Positions 52,701 through 53,331 of a stretch of 53,331 bases of DNA are shown here, piece after piece (within the stretch, counting starts at the first letter, position 1; each line of letters begins with the position of its first letter). The stretch spans positions 1 through 53,331 of the forward strand of contig JALFXV010000087.1 in the NCBI GenBank assembly GCA_022786545.1. The letters are read 5' to 3'. The translations under genes were made by a program, and so were the position numbers. Source of the stretch: Selenomonadaceae bacterium. GTDB lineage: Bacteria > Bacillota > Negativicutes > Selenomonadales > Selenomonadaceae. Below the pieces are notes generated by a model. The model had not been told where the DNA came from and made no database searches. It was given only the letters and a program-made list of their open reading frames with translations.

Positions 52701-52970
52701 GGCATTGAACTCCGCCATGTCCAGCACCGGCAGCTCCGCCACCTCCGTCCCCGGCAGCAGGCACTGCAAATCCTCCCGCCAGCCGCTCAGTTCCTGGCTG
52801 CCGCTGGTAATGATTACCGCCGTATTTTGCAGATAGCAGGCCGCAAAGGCACTGTGCTTCTGAGTGCCTGCCAGCCCATAGACAAATGCCTGCCCCTGCT
52901 TTTTCCTGAACTGACCTGCCATTTCCCTGATTGAATTGTCCTGCAGCATGGCATCCAGCAACGCCTGCAT
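49701..52970 (-). CDS. mfd: Transcription-repair coupling factor Mfd
   Basis: A 1089-residue DNA translocase that removes stalled RNA polymerase and recruits UvrA. The N-terminal UvrB-like module occupies residues about 1-340, the CarD-type RNA-polymerase-interacting domain about 415-480 (INVGDYVVHTQHGIGKYMGVE), and the RecG-like motor about 540-920 with Walker A GDVGFGKTEVAIRAAF, DEEQRFGV and SATPIPRTLHM. The TRCF C-terminal domain follows. ATG 52970 is chosen; GTG 52973 is adjacent. Transcription reads from the second palindromic element toward mazG. Confidence 0.96.
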   Translation of the reverse strand: MQALLDAMLQDNSIREMAGQFRKKQGQAFVYGLAGTQKHSAFAACYLQNTAVIITSGSQELSGWREDLQCLLPGTEVAELPVLDMAEFNAAAKGLHRLARRMEVLGRLLKGERLVVLATAEAAMQKGISPSAYRELSLVLEPGMVFGREKLLQQLVKLGYERSDQVEMAGDFSVRGGIVDVFPLNSPHPCRVEFFDDEIDSIRSFHIVTQLSVEKLDIVEILPFGGVAEKQKKCCFTDFVPEDGTIIIDEPLKAREESIKLLKENPDIRSRMFNWEELTRQTEGRNVILLALMLHNLHNAALDRIISVKVNGVTSYQKQMDMVVSDAQDWLSAGNGMLIALGDKAKSASLKEIFGRHRLAAVETAASESVKPGRISLVQGALLNGFELPGAGLVLVTEKDIFGRQKKRLSRVSSEERISSFREINVGDYVVHTQHGIGKYMGVENVEIEGIRRDYLRIQYGGDDKLFVPTDQVGMLQKYIGSEGEIPRLHRMGSTAWAKAKAKAKSAVEDIAQDLIKLYAQRKKTQGFAFGPDTVWQREFEDAFPFEETPDQLSAINDIKGDMERPQPMDRLLCGDVGFGKTEVAIRAAFKAVMGGKQVAVLVPTTVLAQQHYQTFEERFRNFGPSVDVINRFRSAREQKAILEKTREGRVDILIGTHALLNQKKVQFKDLGLLIVDEEQRFGVKQKEKIKSLAVGIDVLTLSATPIPRTLHMSLAGARDMSIIGSPPQERFPVQTYVVENSNGIIRNAIHRELKRGGQAYFVYNRVETIEQMKLKLEEIVPDAVIQIAHGQMPEAQLERVMLEFYEGKYDILLATSIIESGLDIANANTIIVYDADRFGLAQLYQMRGRVGRSNHLAYAYLLYQQNKVLSEVAEKRLQAIKEFAELGAGFKIAMRDLEIRGAGDLLGAQQHGHIASVGFEMYCRLLDEAMQQIKTGKPVEIVPEPLIEIPVEAYLDSDYIGDAMHKIEIYQKIAAVRDNDQLEAVFGELTDRFGEPPMQVLNLLDVAKVRNYARRIGIEKIVQTPLFLEIYFRDTPNIRPEGMLAVSQELKSALKVLKERNLMRIALRALARKRVLDFVLDIVEKLAV

Positions 52971-52973
52971 CAC

Positions 52974-53100
52974 ATATCACCATCCCAATTCCGCTTTATT
53001 GTACCTTTTTCCATACCTGAAAAGGAAGTTTGCGCAAAATATTTTATAGCATCTACTCGCCTTTTAAATATTATCATATTTTGCAACAATTATCACTGAG
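52974..53100. other. mfd upstream region
   Basis: AT-rich, no gene. TACAAT at about 40 bp before mfd (minus strand) is a possible -10, but I see no good -35. Confidence 0.3.
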
Positions 53101-53331
53101 AAATTTCAGTTTTTCGTAGTGCTTATTCGTTACTTCATGCATATACTGATGTAATTTGATACTTCGTGGACTCTGTTCAGACATTTAAAAGGGACAGGTA
53201 GCGGCAGTACCCATAGAAAACACGCTCGCGCTCCTAGTTGTACCTAGCGGATGCTAAACTCACGCTTCGCCTTCGGCTCGCGTATCGTTAAGCACCGAGG
53301 TACAACAAAGGTTTTCTTTGGGTACATGCCG
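53101..53331. repeat. palindromic intergenic element, copy 2 (truncated by window edge)
   Basis: Bases 53101-53182 match 33207-33288 at 76 of 82 positions without gaps and in the same orientation; 53209-53245 match 33314-33350 at 36 of 37. The 52-base core (53246-53297), however, matches the reverse complement of copy 1's core. The right arm is shorter than in copy 1 (about 17 bases missing after AGGTACAAC). The distal end lies beyond the window. Confidence 0.85.

Noticed and set aside
51501-52934. 477-codon plus-strand open frame opposite mfd
   Set aside because: Antisense shadow of a clearly conserved gene; rich in His, Gln and Leu with no domain.

Overview
The window looks like a chromosomal segment of a motile, anaerobic diderm Firmicute of the Negativicutes, most likely a Selenomonas-like genus (Selenomonadaceae). 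Low-GC Gram-positive style operons (secG-rnr-smpB; recO, phoH, ybeY, era) occur beside an outer-membrane autotransporter barrel remnant and an RND/HlyD adaptor remnant, with two flagellins and a chemoreceptor. The genus is inferred from gene content, not proven.

Region 1 (1-16.6 kb) is an accessory surface-glycan and flagellin island. It opens with a gene fragment leaving the window (possibly a transposase). Six tightly coupled glycan genes follow: an FkbM methyltransferase, a WbsX-type protein, an RgpF/DUF4422 double protein, a four-part methyltransferase/kinase-like/cytidylyltransferase protein, and two paralogous TIM-barrel proteins. Then come two large, cysteine-containing flagellins and a GT4 glycosyltransferase with an unassigned C-terminal half. 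Five consecutive glycan proteins each carry a copy of the same small Rossmann-like domain in different positions, the most novel-looking feature here. I infer a flagellin or surface glycosylation system using a CDP-activated building block.

Region 2 (16.6-33.1 kb) is core metabolism: a complete branched-chain amino-acid ABC transporter (livK-H-M-G-F) behind a consensus promoter, a CBS-ACT protein, pyruvate kinase, secG, a carboxylesterase, RNase R, SmpB, a phosphofructokinase homologue with altered catalytic residues, a methyl-accepting chemotaxis protein, and a REC-GGDEF-EAL protein.

Region 3 (33.2-44.8 kb, all minus strand) reads recO, phoH, a ybeY-era fusion, then a four-gene Wadjet (JetD-A-B-C) plasmid-defence operon only 40 bp behind era. 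A heptanucleotide tandem repeat sits at the jetD start. Downstream of jetC lies a 0.34-kb palindromic intergenic element. A second copy at the right edge of the window has the same flank orientation but an inverted core.

Region 4 (44.9-53.3 kb) holds nfo, an autotransporter fragment, HU, a MarR regulator next to a decayed efflux adaptor, a YabN-MazG protein and mfd. No rRNA, tRNA or CRISPR array was recognised.
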